Shown in pieces: positions 26,491 through 35,804 of a stretch of DNA of 64,000 bases (position 1 is its first letter; every line of letters starts with the position of its first letter). The stretch is from the NCBI RefSeq assembly GCF_020697055.1, contig NZ_JAJFBP010000003.1:1-64000 (forward strand). Direction: 5' to 3'. Below the pieces are notes generated by a model. That model saw nothing but the letters and a program-made list of their open reading frames with translations. It was not told where the DNA came from and made no database searches. Source of the stretch: Panacagrimonas sp. GTDB lineage: Bacteria > Pseudomonadota > Gammaproteobacteria > Nevskiales > Nevskiaceae. The position numbers and the translations under genes are program-made.

Positions 26491-27786
26491 ATGACGACCA
26501 CGCCTCTGCACCTGCGACGCACGGCCAGGATGCGCGGCGGCCTGATGCTGGCCGCCGAAGCCTTCGATCACCTGGCCTCGCGCGTGCACGAGTTCCATCG
26601 CGCGATCTCCGACCTGCCGTTCCGCGCGCTGCGGCTCACGCCCGGCGTGCGCGCGGGCAGCGAGGTGGTCGGACGGCTGCACGACACCGTCACGGACGGC
26701 GTCTACGCACAGGTACGCGGCGTGGCCCGCATCGTGTTTTCGCTGGCCAACGCCGGGCTGCGACGTCTCGAGGTGATGCCGATGGCCGCGCTTGCCGTGC
26801 CGTCGTCACCGATGGATGCGATCGCGATGTCGCGAGCAAGGACGCGCCAGGCGCTGGTTTCGGCGGTGAGCGGACTGGTGGGCGATCACATGGCGGCACG
26901 GCGCAACCCGCTGTCGATCCGCATCGGCATCCATCGCAACGGCGCGCGCGTCGCGGCGACGCGATCGGCCTTGACCGCGGCATTCCCGGATGCCTCGCCG
27001 CGCATCGCGGTGTTCGTGCACGGCCTGTGCAGCAGCGAGCACGTCTGGGAGATGTTCCAGAAACCCGGCGATCCGCAGACCGAACCCTACGGACCGCGGC
27101 TGGCGCGCGACCTCGGCTACACGCCGGTGTACGTGCGCTACAACAGCGGACAGCACATCTCGCTCAACGGACGCTCCTGTGCGCGGCTGCTGGAGCGACT
27201 GCACGCGCACTGGCCGGTGCCGGTGCACGAGATCGTGCTGATCGGCCACAGCATGGGCGGACTGGTCGCGCGCTCGGCGGCGGACGTCGCCGCCGCACGC
27301 GGCAGCGCCTGGGTCGGCGCGCTGCGCCAGCTGATCTGTCTGGGTTCACCGCATCTGGGCGCGCCGCTCGAACAGTTCGTGCACCTGGGAACGTGCGCGA
27401 TGAAGCGCCTGTCGCTGTCGCGGCCGTGGGCACGGCTGCTCGATTCGCGCAGCCTTGGCATCAAGGATCTGCGCTGGGGCTACACGCAGGACCACGAGTG
27501 GAAGGGGCGCGATCCGGATGCGTTCTGGACGCGCGATCGCCTGCAGTCGGCGCCGGTTCCCGGGGTGCGCTATCGCTTCCTAGGCACCTGTTTGACGCGG
27601 GATCCGGCCCATCCGGTCGCGCGCATGATCGGCGACGGCCTCGTGCGGCTGCCCAGCAGCCTGGCGCTGGACGTCGCGGGAGCCGATGGCGCGATGCGGG
27701 CGCAGCTCGACCACATGCGCGTGCTCAACCATCCCGACGTGTACGCGCAGCTGCTGCGCTGGCTGCAGGAGCCGGCGGCGGCTTGA
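26491..27786 (+). CDS. Alpha/beta hydrolase, lipase/PGAP1-like
   Basis: This 431-residue protein has a C-terminal alpha/beta-hydrolase domain: oxyanion region VFVHGLCSSEHVW (from 174), nucleophile elbow GHSMGG with S254, and a likely late His in LDHMRVLNHPDVY. The first 165 residues are a helical, Ala-rich region of unknown role. There is no signal peptide, so it is probably cytosolic or membrane-associated. It starts 5 bp after the GGDEF gene stop, suggesting co-transcription. The substrate is unknown; an ester of a long acyl chain is plausible given the acyl-CoA synthetase downstream. Confidence 0.82.
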   Translation: MTTTPLHLRRTARMRGGLMLAAEAFDHLASRVHEFHRAISDLPFRALRLTPGVRAGSEVVGRLHDTVTDGVYAQVRGVARIVFSLANAGLRRLEVMPMAALAVPSSPMDAIAMSRARTRQALVSAVSGLVGDHMAARRNPLSIRIGIHRNGARVAATRSALTAAFPDASPRIAVFVHGLCSSEHVWEMFQKPGDPQTEPYGPRLARDLGYTPVYVRYNSGQHISLNGRSCARLLERLHAHWPVPVHEIVLIGHSMGGLVARSAADVAAARGSAWVGALRQLICLGSPHLGAPLEQFVHLGTCAMKRLSLSRPWARLLDSRSLGIKDLRWGYTQDHEWKGRDPDAFWTRDRLQSAPVPGVRYRFLGTCLTRDPAHPVARMIGDGLVRLPSSLALDVAGADGAMRAQLDHMRVLNHPDVYAQLLRWLQEPAAA

Positions 27787-27891
27787 GGTTTCCGTTCGCT
27801 GTCCCGCACGGGCGCATCGCGACCTTCCTGGGCTAGGCTTGGCGACAATCGTTCGTTCCCGCGTCGCACGGGAGCGAAGTGGAGGCAATCC

Positions 27892-29781
27892 GTGAGCGAG
27901 CATTCCGACACCACCATCCGCTTCACTGACCTGGCGCGTGGCGTCCTGAAAACGCTGCCCGACGCGCTGACCGCCAATCGCGGGCTGCTCGGCCTGGCCC
28001 TGCTGCGACCCGACACGCTGGATTCGATCGGCCTGCACCTCGAGCGCGTCGCGCGCAAGCATCCGCGCCGCGTGGCGCTGGTATTCGATGATCGGCGCTG
28101 GACCTATGCGGAGTTCAACGGCTGGGCCAACCGCATCGCGCACGTGCTGCGATCCAAGGGCGTCGTGTCGGGCGATTCGGTGGCGATCCTCATGGAGAAC
28201 CGGCCCGAAGTGCTGGCCTGCGTCGCCGGCATCGTGAAGCTCGGCGCGGTCGCCGGCATGCTCAATCACAACCAGCGGGGCGACGTGCTCGCGCACAGCA
28301 TCAAGCTCACCGGTGCGCGCGTGGTCATCGTCGGCGACGAGTGCGTCGAGGCGCTCGAATCCACGCCCTACGCGCCGCAGAGCACGTCCGACGCCGCGAG
28401 CGCGCGCAGCCGGTCCGCTTCGGCGCGCACGGTGAAGGAGCCGGATCCGGAGCGAGAGGCGATCGCCGCGATGAAGTTCCTGTGGGACGGCGCCGGCGGC
28501 GCGCCGTTCGAATACCTGAACCTGCGCACCGAGCTCGTCAACGCGCCGTCGCACAACCTCGAGGAGACGCAGGCGATCGCGGCCAAGCGCGCGGCGTTCT
28601 ACATCTTCACGTCCGGCACCACGGGGATGCCCAAAGCCAGCGTCATGAGCCACTACCGCTGGCTCAAGAGCATGGCCGGGCTCGGGCAGCTGGCGCTGCG
28701 GCTCAAGAGCGACGACGTCTTCTATTGCGCGCTGCCGCTGTACCACAACAACGCGCTGACGGTGTCGTGGGGATCGGCGATGGGCGCGGGCTGCACGCTC
28801 GCGCTCGGCCGCAAGTTCAGCGCCTCGAAATTCTGGGACGAGATCCGCCGCTACAACGCCACCAGCTTCTGCTACATCGGCGAGATCTGCCGGTATCTGC
28901 TCAACCGCCCGCCGCAGCTCGACGATCGCGATCACAAGGTGCGGGTAATCGTCGGCAACGGACTGCGCCCCGAGATCTGGGAGCAGTTCCAGCAGCGCTT
29001 CGGCATCGATCGCATCGCGGAGTTCTATGGCGCCAGCGAATCCAACGCCGCATTCGTCAACGGCTTCGGTCTGTCCAAGACGGCCGGCTTCTGCCCGCTG
29101 CCGTTCGCGATCGTCGAGTTCGATGCGGAATCGGAAATGCCGGTGCGCGGCGCGGGCGGATTCTTTCGCAAGGTGCCCAAGGGCGGCGTCGGGCTGCTGA
29201 TCACCGAGGTCAGCGACAAGTCGCCGTTCGACGGCTACACCGACGAGAAGGCCAGCGCCAAGAAACTCTTTCGCAACGTGTTCGAGGCGGGCGATTGCTG
29301 GTTCAACAGCGGCGACCTGGTGCGCGACCAGGGTTACCGCCACATCGCGTTCGTCGATCGCGTGGGCGACACCTTTCGCTGGAAGGGCGAGAACGTCGCG
29401 ACGACCGAGGTGGAGGGCGCGCTCAATCGTCATCCCGCGGTCGAGCAGGCGGTGGTGTACGGCGTGCAGGTGCCCGGCACCGACGGTCGCGCCGGCATGG
29501 CGTCGCTCACCTGGAAGGAAGGCAGCTTCGACGGCGCGGGCCTGGCGAACCTGCTGCGCGAAGTGCTGCCGGCCTACGCGGTGCCGCTGTTCGTGCGGCT
29601 GCGTCCGGAGCAGGAAGTCACCGGAACGTTCAAGTTCCGCAAGGTCGAGGTGAAGCAGGAAGGCTTCGATCCGGCCAAGGTGAGCGAGCCGCTGTTCGCG
29701 CTGATCGATGCGTCGCGCGGCTACGAGCCGCTGACGCCGGCGCTGTTCGCGCGGATCCAGAAGGGCGAAGTGCGGTTGTAG
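27892..29781 (+). CDS. Long-chain/very-long-chain acyl-CoA synthetase (FadD6/FATP-like)
   Basis: This 629-residue ANL-superfamily enzyme activates fatty acids with ATP and CoA. The AMP-binding motif is YIFTSGTTGMPKAS (about 237-250), followed by FYGASESNAAFVNGFG and the C-terminal hinge/lid with FRWKGENVATTEVE and FKFRKVEVKQEGFD. The latter pattern is typical of the FATP/ACSVL branch (long-chain-acyl-CoA synthetase FadD6). An Ala/Ser/Arg-rich insert at about 155-190 is unusual. The start is GTG 27892, with GGAGG 7 nt upstream. A short hairpin with a T-run follows the gene. Confidence 0.92.
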   Translation: MSEHSDTTIRFTDLARGVLKTLPDALTANRGLLGLALLRPDTLDSIGLHLERVARKHPRRVALVFDDRRWTYAEFNGWANRIAHVLRSKGVVSGDSVAILMENRPEVLACVAGIVKLGAVAGMLNHNQRGDVLAHSIKLTGARVVIVGDECVEALESTPYAPQSTSDAASARSRSASARTVKEPDPEREAIAAMKFLWDGAGGAPFEYLNLRTELVNAPSHNLEETQAIAAKRAAFYIFTSGTTGMPKASVMSHYRWLKSMAGLGQLALRLKSDDVFYCALPLYHNNALTVSWGSAMGAGCTLALGRKFSASKFWDEIRRYNATSFCYIGEICRYLLNRPPQLDDRDHKVRVIVGNGLRPEIWEQFQQRFGIDRIAEFYGASESNAAFVNGFGLSKTAGFCPLPFAIVEFDAESEMPVRGAGGFFRKVPKGGVGLLITEVSDKSPFDGYTDEKASAKKLFRNVFEAGDCWFNSGDLVRDQGYRHIAFVDRVGDTFRWKGENVATTEVEGALNRHPAVEQAVVYGVQVPGTDGRAGMASLTWKEGSFDGAGLANLLREVLPAYAVPLFVRLRPEQEVTGTFKFRKVEVKQEGFDPAKVSEPLFALIDASRGYEPLTPALFARIQKGEVRL

Positions 29782-29782
29782 G

Positions 29783-29802
29783 GGCGGCTACGCCGCCGTT
29801 TT
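29783..29802 (+). terminator. Short terminator hairpin after the acyl-CoA synthetase gene
   Basis: GGCGGC (29783-29788), loop TAC and GCCGCC (29792-29797) are followed by G and four T. It lies in the 27 bp between the convergent acyl-CoA synthetase and rnd genes. Confidence 0.65.
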
Positions 29803-29808
29803 CCCGCC

Positions 29809-30903
29809 CTACGCGGCCAGCCCGAGCAGCTCCGCGCCCGCGACCTCGCGCCGCCATCCGCGCAGCAGTGGCACCGGCGCCTGTTCGCCCAGCATCGCCA
29901 GCGCTTCGATGTCCGCGCGCGGCGCCAACAACGACGAGGGGATGCCGAGCTCGTTGGCGATCGCCCGCGCACGTTCGAGCAGGCGCTTGAGCTTCTGCTT
30001 CTCGGCGTCGTCGGCGCGTGCTTCGATCGCCAGCGGCGGCGCGTCCGTGGCGGCGCCCTGTGCGATCAGCTCGAGCAGCGCTTCGCCGTGGCGCTCCAGC
30101 GATTTCGGCTGCAGGGCCTGCAGATCGCCGAGCTGGCGCAGGCTCTGCGGCCGGCGTTCGGCGAGCAGATAGATCGCCTCGTCGGGCAGGATCCAGCGGC
30201 GCGGCCGATCGCGCTGCTCGGCGATCACCTCGCGCCATGCGGCCAGCCGCGCGGCGACGTGCTGCGCACGGGCGTCCATCCGCACCAGGCCCTTGAGACG
30301 CTTCCATTCGGTTTCCGGCGAGCAGCGATAACGCGCCGGATCGGCCATCGCCGCGCAGTCCTCGAGCAGCCAGGACAGGCGCCCGCGCGATTCGAGCTCG
30401 CCGAGCAGGCGCGGATAGACATCCGCCAGATGGCGCACGTCGTCACCCGCGTACGCAAGTTCGGCCGCCGTCAGCGGTCGTCGTGCCCAGTTGGTGCGCG
30501 ACAGGCTCTTGTCCAGGCGCACGCCGATCAGCTTCTCGATCAGGCCGGCATATCCGAGCTGCTCGCCATAGCCGAGCAGCGCGCCCGCGACCTGCGTGTC
30601 GAACAGCGGCGCGGGGCAGCGCCCGGTGAGGCGCACGAAGATCTCGAGGTCCTGGCCGGCGGCGTGGAACACGTAGGTGGTCGCGGGATCGGACAGGCGC
30701 TCCAGCAGCGGCTGCAGGTCGACCCCCGCAAGCGGATCGAGGCACGCGGCGTCGCGCCCGTCGCCGACCTGGACCAGGCACAGCTGCGGGTAGTAGGTCT
30801 GCTCGCGGATGAATTCGGTGTCGAGCGCCAGGAAGGGCACGCCGTTCCAGCGTTGCAGGAATTCGGCGAGCGCGGCCTGGGTATCGACCAGTTGCGTGGA
30901 CAC
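29809..30903 (-). CDS. rnd: Ribonuclease D
   Basis: This 364-residue DEDD-family 3'-5' exoribonuclease matures tRNA 3' ends. The exonuclease motifs are FLALDTEFIRE (D28, E30), HAAGQDLEIF (D85) and YAGDDVRHLADVY (Y151, D155). One or two HRDC domains fill about 205-290 and beyond. The start is GTG at 30903 (MSTQLV). It is divergent from the small membrane gene across 68 bp, a typical short shared promoter region. Confidence 0.94.
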   Translation of the reverse strand: MSTQLVDTQAALAEFLQRWNGVPFLALDTEFIREQTYYPQLCLVQVGDGRDAACLDPLAGVDLQPLLERLSDPATTYVFHAAGQDLEIFVRLTGRCPAPLFDTQVAGALLGYGEQLGYAGLIEKLIGVRLDKSLSRTNWARRPLTAAELAYAGDDVRHLADVYPRLLGELESRGRLSWLLEDCAAMADPARYRCSPETEWKRLKGLVRMDARAQHVAARLAAWREVIAEQRDRPRRWILPDEAIYLLAERRPQSLRQLGDLQALQPKSLERHGEALLELIAQGAATDAPPLAIEARADDAEKQKLKRLLERARAIANELGIPSSLLAPRADIEALAMLGEQAPVPLLRGWRREVAGAELLGLAA

Positions 30904-30971
30904 GGGGCAAAGAGAGTGACGATCGAGGCCCTACAATACCCGCTCATCGTCGACGCCCGCTCCCGCCTCCC

Positions 30972-31559
30972 ATGCTGCAGTCCGTCCTGCTCGCCACGCT
31001 GAACCTGCTGCTGTTCCGCGCCGGCCCCCAGGATTTTCCCTACGAACCGCGGCTGACCGGGTGGCTGGTCCCGATCGCGGTGCTGGTGAACTATTTCGTG
31101 CTGAGCCTGGCGCTGCCGCCGATCCTGGCGGGCGCGATCGGCCTGGCGGTGGTGATGGCGCTGTCCTTCGCCACGCGGCTGTATCTGCGCACGCGCAAGC
31201 TCGAGGAGCGGTTCATGCAGACCTTTCATGCGTTGCTGGCGGTCAGCAGCGTGATGACGCTGGCCTTGATGATCCCGTTCTCCGAAGTGGCGCCGGAGCT
31301 GGAGAAATTCGCCGCGATGAACCCCGGCGCGACCGATCCGACGCCCGCGATCCAGGTCCCCGCCTGGGCGGCGTTCACGATGAATCTGCTCAACGTCTGG
31401 AACGTCGCGGTGAATGCCAACATCTTTCGCCACGCCGGCAACACGGGCGTCGCCGCGGGACTGTTCGTCTCGTTCCTGGTCGCGATCGGCGTGCTGATGT
31501 TCGTGCTGTTCTTCGCCAGCTTCATCGCGGCGGTGCTCGGCATCGGCAGCACCGGCTGA
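30972..31559 (+). CDS. Uncharacterised integral membrane protein
   Basis: The 195-residue product has about four to five predicted membrane helices: residues 2-15 (weak), 27-45, 47-66, 82-102 and 165-190. The central loop contains ELEKFAAMNPGATDPTPAIQ. I do not recognise a named family with confidence; the overall look recalls YIP1-like membrane proteins. It lies 21 bp upstream of mpl on the same strand and is probably co-transcribed, which suggests, but does not prove, an envelope-related role. Confidence 0.75.
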   Translation: MLQSVLLATLNLLLFRAGPQDFPYEPRLTGWLVPIAVLVNYFVLSLALPPILAGAIGLAVVMALSFATRLYLRTRKLEERFMQTFHALLAVSSVMTLALMIPFSEVAPELEKFAAMNPGATDPTPAIQVPAWAAFTMNLLNVWNVAVNANIFRHAGNTGVAAGLFVSFLVAIGVLMFVLFFASFIAAVLGIGSTG

Positions 31560-31580
31560 GCGCGACGGGAACTCCTTCCG

Positions 31581-32954
31581 ATGCACCTGCACATCCTCGG
31601 CATCTGCGGCACGTTCATGGCGGGCATCGCGGCGCTGGCGCGCGAGGCCGGGCACAAGGTCACCGGGTCGGATGCCAATGCCTGGCCGCCGATGTCGACG
31701 CAACTCGAGGCGCTCGGCATCACGCTGATGCGCGGCTACGACCCGTCGCACCTGGACCCCGCGCCCGACGTCGTCGTCGTGGGCAACGTGGTCGCGCGCG
31801 GCGCGAAGTTCCCGGCGATGGAACACGTGCTCGATGCCGGACTCCCCTACGTGTCGGGTCCGCAATGGCTCGCCGAGAACGTGCTGCCGGGGCGCCACGT
31901 GCTCGCGGTCGCCGGCACGCACGGCAAGACCACGACCACGTCGTTGCTGGCGTGGCTGCTCGATCAGGCGGGACTCGAACCGGGCTTCCTGGTCGGCGGG
32001 GTGCCGCTGGATTTCGGCGTGTCCGCGCGCCTCGGGCGCGGCAGGCATTTCGTCATCGAAGCCGACGAGTACGACACCGCGTTCTTCGACAAGCGCAGCA
32101 AGTTCGTCCATTACCGTCCGCGCACCTGCATCCTCAACAACCTCGAGTACGACCACGCCGACATCTTTCCGGACCTGGCTGCGATCGAGCGACAGTTCCA
32201 TCACCTGGTCCGTACGGTGCCGGGCAGCGGCAAGCTGATCGTCAACGGTGCCGATGCGAACCTCGACCGGGTGCTCGCGATGGGCGCGTGGACGCCGGTG
32301 GAGCGCTTCGATCACGCCGCCGGCTGGTCGGCGCGCGACGGCGCCACGCCCGACACGTTCGAACTGCTCGTCCATGGCGACGCGCGGGCGACGGTGCGTA
32401 CGCCGATGGCCGGACGCCACAACCGGTCGAACACGCTCGCGGCGTTCGCGGCGGCGGCCGACGTCGGCGTGCCGGTCGAGCGCAGCATCGAGGCGCTGGG
32501 CCGTTTCGGCGGCGTGCGGCGGCGGCTCGAAAAGCTCGGCGAAGTGCGCGGCGTCGCGGTCTACGACGACTTCGCGCATCACCCGACGGCCATCGAGGTC
32601 ACGGTCGATGGGCTGCGCCGCCAGCCCGGCGGCCGGATCCTGGCGGTGCTGGAGCCGCGCTCGAACACGATGCGGCTCGGATCCCATGCCGACCAGCTCG
32701 CGCAGTCGCTGCAAGGCGCCGATCGCAGCTTCGTGCTCGTGCGGCCCGACCTGGGCTGGGACGTCGGCGCCGCGCTGGGCAGTCTCGGAGCGCGGCTGGT
32801 GGTCGCAGGCGAGGTGGACGCGCTGGTCGATTCGATCGTGCGCGATGCGCGCGAAGGTGACCGCGTGCTGGTCATGAGCAACGGCGACTTCGGCGGCATC
32901 CACGGCCGCATCCTGGCGGCGCTGCAGGCCGGCGCTTCTAGGGCAAACCCTTAA
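31581..32954 (+). CDS. mpl: UDP-N-acetylmuramate:L-alanyl-gamma-D-glutamyl-meso-diaminopimelate ligase
   Basis: Mpl recycles murein tripeptide by attaching it to UDP-MurNAc. This 457-residue Mur ligase begins HILGICGTFMAGIAALA, the Mpl signature that separates it from MurC, and has the ATP site AGTHGKTTTT (111-120), the EADEYDTAFFDKRSKF segment, NLEYDHADI and the C-terminal YDDFAHHPTAIE motif. Length and motif order are normal. A hairpin with TTTT follows. Confidence 0.96.
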   Translation: MHLHILGICGTFMAGIAALAREAGHKVTGSDANAWPPMSTQLEALGITLMRGYDPSHLDPAPDVVVVGNVVARGAKFPAMEHVLDAGLPYVSGPQWLAENVLPGRHVLAVAGTHGKTTTTSLLAWLLDQAGLEPGFLVGGVPLDFGVSARLGRGRHFVIEADEYDTAFFDKRSKFVHYRPRTCILNNLEYDHADIFPDLAAIERQFHHLVRTVPGSGKLIVNGADANLDRVLAMGAWTPVERFDHAAGWSARDGATPDTFELLVHGDARATVRTPMAGRHNRSNTLAAFAAAADVGVPVERSIEALGRFGGVRRRLEKLGEVRGVAVYDDFAHHPTAIEVTVDGLRRQPGGRILAVLEPRSNTMRLGSHADQLAQSLQGADRSFVLVRPDLGWDVGAALGSLGARLVVAGEVDALVDSIVRDAREGDRVLVMSNGDFGGIHGRILAALQAGASRANP

Positions 32955-33034
32955 TGGCATCCGGCGGCAGCCAACGACCGTACTGCTCGCCAGAAGTCGC
33001 GGAACCAAAAAAGACAGAAGTGCGGAGCAGGAGG

Positions 33035-33070
33035 AAAGGACGGGCCGGCGCAAGCCGGCCTCATCCTTTT
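33035..33070 (+). terminator. Terminator after mpl
   Basis: The inner stem GGCCGGC (33043-33049)/GCCGGCC (33054-33060) has a GCAA tetraloop. The outer arms AAAGGA (33035-33040)/TCCTTT (33064-33069) pair across a small internal loop, and the structure ends in TTTT. It lies between mpl and pmbA. Confidence 0.75.
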
Positions 33071-33123
33071 CGGGGCCCGCGGATTGCGGTGTTAACCTCC
33101 CGCGTCCGATCCTTCCGTTCCCG

Positions 33124-34491
33124 ATGAAACCAGAATCCGCACGCCCTGCGCAGGCCGAAGCGCCGCTTCCCAGTCCCGCCGATCTGCAAGCCGTCGCGGC
33201 GCGCGTGCTCGAGATGGCGCGTGCGGTCGGGACCACGCAGGCCGAGACCAGCCTGTCGTATTCGCGCGGTTACTCGGTCGGCGTACGCAACGGCGAGGTC
33301 GAGAGTCTCGAGTTCCAGCGCGATCGCAGCCTGGGCATCACGGTGTACTTCGGACATCGTCGCGGCAACGCCTCGACCGGCGACCTGAGCGATGCCGGGC
33401 TGCGGGCCTGCGTCGAGGCCGCCGCCACCATCGCCCGCGTCACCGAGGAGGATCCGTGCTCGGGTCTGGCCGAGCCCGAGCGCATGGCGCGCGAGCGCCC
33501 CGACCTGGAGCTCGATCACCCCTGGGACCTGGCGCCGGAAGAGGCCATCGAACGTGCGCGCGCCTGCGAAGCGGCGGCGCTGGCGGTGGACAAGCGCATC
33601 GAGCAGAGCGAAGGCGCCGGACTGTCGACCAGCCGCGGTGTCGCGCTCTACGCCAATTCGCACGGATTCTTCGGCGGGCGCACCGGCACGCAGCACAGCC
33701 TGAGCTGCGCCGTGGTCGCCACAGACGGCCAGTCGATGCAGCGCGACTACTGGTGGGACGGCGGGCGCAATCCCTCGCGGATGGATGCGCCGGAGCGCAT
33801 CGGCCGACGTGCCGGCGAGCGCACCGTCGCGCGGCTGGGTTCCAAGCCGCTGTCGACGCGTACGGCGCCGATCCTGTTCGTGCCGGAAATGGCGCGCGGA
33901 CTGTTCGGGCATTTCGTCGGCGCGATCTCGGGCGCCTCGCTCTACCGAAAAGCGAGCTTCCTGCTCGACAAGCTCGACCAGCCGGTGTTCGCGCCGATGG
34001 TGCAGATCGAACAGCAACCGCGCCTGCTGCAGGCGGCGTCGAGCGCGGCCTACGACCAGGAAGGCGTGGCGACGAACCAGCGCCGGCTGGTCGAGGACGG
34101 CGTGCTGCGCGGGTGGGTGCTCGGCAGCTACTCGGCGCGAAAGCTCGGCCTCGAGACCACCGGCAACGCCGGCGGCGTGTTCAATCTCGTCGTGCGACCG
34201 GGCGAACTCGACCAGGCGGCACTGCTGCGCGAGATGGGCGAGGGCCTGCTGGTGACCGAACTGATGGGGCAGGGCGCCAACGGCGTGACTGGCGACTACT
34301 CGCGCGGTGCGGCCGGTTTCTGGATCCAGAACGGCGAGATCGTCGCGCCGGTCGAAGGCATCACGATCGCGGGCAACCTGCTGGAGATGTACCGCGATAT
34401 CCACGCGCTGGGATCGGACGTCGATGCCCGCTCGGGTATCCGCTGCGGTTCAGTTTTGATCGGCAAGATGACGATTGCCGGCGAAGGCTGA
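33124..34491 (+). CDS. pmbA: Metalloprotease PmbA/TldE
   Basis: This 455-residue TldD/PmbA-family protein is the PmbA (TldE) type. Family features are SYSRGYSVGVRNGEVESLEFQRD near residues 42-65, GNTGGV-like NAGGVFNLVVRPG, and the C-terminal QGANGVTGDYSRGAAGFWIQNGEI and EGITIAGNLLEM. PmbA pairs with TldD to make a protease that degrades unfolded peptides and matures microcin B17 or CcdA in E. coli; the zinc-binding HExxxH motif belongs to TldD and is absent here, as expected. TldD is not in the window. Confidence 0.95.
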   Translation: MKPESARPAQAEAPLPSPADLQAVAARVLEMARAVGTTQAETSLSYSRGYSVGVRNGEVESLEFQRDRSLGITVYFGHRRGNASTGDLSDAGLRACVEAAATIARVTEEDPCSGLAEPERMARERPDLELDHPWDLAPEEAIERARACEAAALAVDKRIEQSEGAGLSTSRGVALYANSHGFFGGRTGTQHSLSCAVVATDGQSMQRDYWWDGGRNPSRMDAPERIGRRAGERTVARLGSKPLSTRTAPILFVPEMARGLFGHFVGAISGASLYRKASFLLDKLDQPVFAPMVQIEQQPRLLQAASSAAYDQEGVATNQRRLVEDGVLRGWVLGSYSARKLGLETTGNAGGVFNLVVRPGELDQAALLREMGEGLLVTELMGQGANGVTGDYSRGAAGFWIQNGEIVAPVEGITIAGNLLEMYRDIHALGSDVDARSGIRCGSVLIGKMTIAGEG

Positions 34492-34514
34492 TCGAACCTA
34501 CAGGAAGGAAGCGG

Positions 34515-35018
34515 ATGATGCGGCGATGGATTCTCGCGGTTGGCTTGTGCGTGCTGCCGATGACGCTGTCCGCAGCGGTCCAGCTCAAGCCGGGCCTGTG
34601 GTCTATGAGCGTGCAGATGGCGCAGGACATGGAGCTCGATCCCGAGCTGGTCGAGCAGATGCGGCAGATGGGCCTGCAGCTGCCGCAGAAGGTCACGCCG
34701 CCGCCCAACGTCTACGACCTGTGCATCACGCCGCAGCAGGCCAGCGCGCAGCGGCTGCCGGACCTCCATGATCCGGCCAGCGGCTGCACCGGTCGGAACA
34801 TCGTGCGGGAAGGCGATCGCGCGACCGGCGATCTGTCGTGCGACGGAATGTTCGTGGGCGGCGGCAAGGTTCAGCTGCTGCTGACCGGTCCGGGCAGCTT
34901 CACCGGCCAGGCGCTGTTTCGGGGCCAGTCGCAGGACGGCCTGCCGCTGGACCTGCGCGGGAATCTCGCCGGGTCGTGGCGTGCCGCGGATTGCGGGAAC
35001 GTGCAGCCGGTGCAGTGA
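34515..35018 (+). CDS. DUF3617-type exported protein
   Basis: This 167-residue protein has a signal peptide (MMRRWILAVGLCVLPMTLSA) followed by LKPGLWSMSVQM, YDLCITPQQA and later SGCTGRN, DLSCDG and ADCGN. The pattern of PGLW near the start and spaced cysteines fits DUF3617, periplasmic proteins of unknown function common in proteobacteria. GGAAGGA precedes the ATG by about 6 nt. A long in-frame reading from 33456 is a shadow of pmbA. Two hairpins follow the stop. Confidence 0.82.
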   Translation: MMRRWILAVGLCVLPMTLSAAVQLKPGLWSMSVQMAQDMELDPELVEQMRQMGLQLPQKVTPPPNVYDLCITPQQASAQRLPDLHDPASGCTGRNIVREGDRATGDLSCDGMFVGGGKVQLLLTGPGSFTGQALFRGQSQDGLPLDLRGNLAGSWRAADCGNVQPVQ

Positions 35019-35024
35019 GGGGCT

Positions 35025-35081
35025 GGCTCGGGGCCCAGCCCCGAGCCTTCGTCGGGCAAGACGTGCCCACTGGCACGTCTT
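35025..35081. terminator. Pair of perfect hairpins between convergent genes
   Basis: Hairpin 1 is GGCTCGGGGC (35025-35034)/GCCCCGAGCC (35038-35047) with loop CCA. Hairpin 2 is AAGACGTGCC (35058-35067)/GGCACGTCTT (35072-35081) with loop CACT. Each stem is 10 bp with no mismatch. They fill the gap between the DUF3617 gene and the convergent lipoprotein gene and probably terminate from both sides, although T-runs are short. Confidence 0.65.
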
Positions 35082-35092
35082 CAAATCCCGGT

Positions 35093-35788
35093 TCAGTCGA
35101 GCGCCTTGTCCAGGAACATCTGTTTGTCGACCTCGGCCCAGACGACCTTGTAGAGCTCGCTGACGGTCGCCGGATAGTAGATGCCGTCGAATCGCAGTTT
35201 GACCTTCGTCTGCGTCGCGCCCTGGCGCACCATCGACAGCGTGAGGCCGGCGCCGCCCTGGCGCTCCATCATCGCGCTCATGTCGAAGTCGACGTCGTAG
35301 GGGCCCTGCTTGGTCAGTACCGTCGGCGGATAGCCCTTGGCCGCGGCGTACTGCGCCATCGATTCCTTGCGCAGCGCATCGCGCAGCGCCGGTGACAGCT
35401 GCGGAATCGTCGCGGTGATGTAGCCGGACACGCGCTCCATGTTGCTCACGCGGCAGCCGAGGTTGGCCAGCGCCACCGTCATCGAATCGAAGACGCGATC
35501 GAATCCCTTGTCGAACACGCGATCACCGACGGCCAGCGCCATCTTTTCGCGCGTTTCGTACCAGATCGGCAGGTCGGGGTTCTTCATCAACTCCTGCTGA
35601 AAATTCATCTTGGCGGTCATCGCCTGCGCATCCGGCATGCCGGCCACGATGGGCTGTCCGTTCTCGTCGGTCTCGACGCCCATCAGGCCGCCCATTCCGC
35701 CGCGGCCCATTCCGCCGTAGCCGCAGCCGGTCAGCAGCAGCGCAAGCGACGTCGCGAAAAGACCTTTCAACACCTTGCTCGACCTCAT
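35093..35788 (-). CDS. Uncharacterised lipoprotein
   Basis: The 231-residue product from the ATG at 35788 (GGAGA upstream) has a lipoprotein signal with lipobox LLTGC (C22) followed by a Gly/Met-rich stretch (GYGGMGRGGMGG). The body, from about residue 70, has an alpha/beta pattern (VFDSMTVALANLGCRVSNMERVSGYITATIP) reminiscent of small outer membrane assembly lipoproteins, but I do not recognise a family. It is downstream of, and probably co-transcribed with, the BamE-like gene. Confidence 0.78.
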   Translation of the reverse strand: MRSSKVLKGLFATSLALLLTGCGYGGMGRGGMGGLMGVETDENGQPIVAGMPDAQAMTAKMNFQQELMKNPDLPIWYETREKMALAVGDRVFDKGFDRVFDSMTVALANLGCRVSNMERVSGYITATIPQLSPALRDALRKESMAQYAAAKGYPPTVLTKQGPYDVDFDMSAMMERQGGAGLTLSMVRQGATQTKVKLRFDGIYYPATVSELYKVVWAEVDKQMFLDKALD

Positions 35789-35804
35789 GTAGGCAGGCTC
35801 TCCT

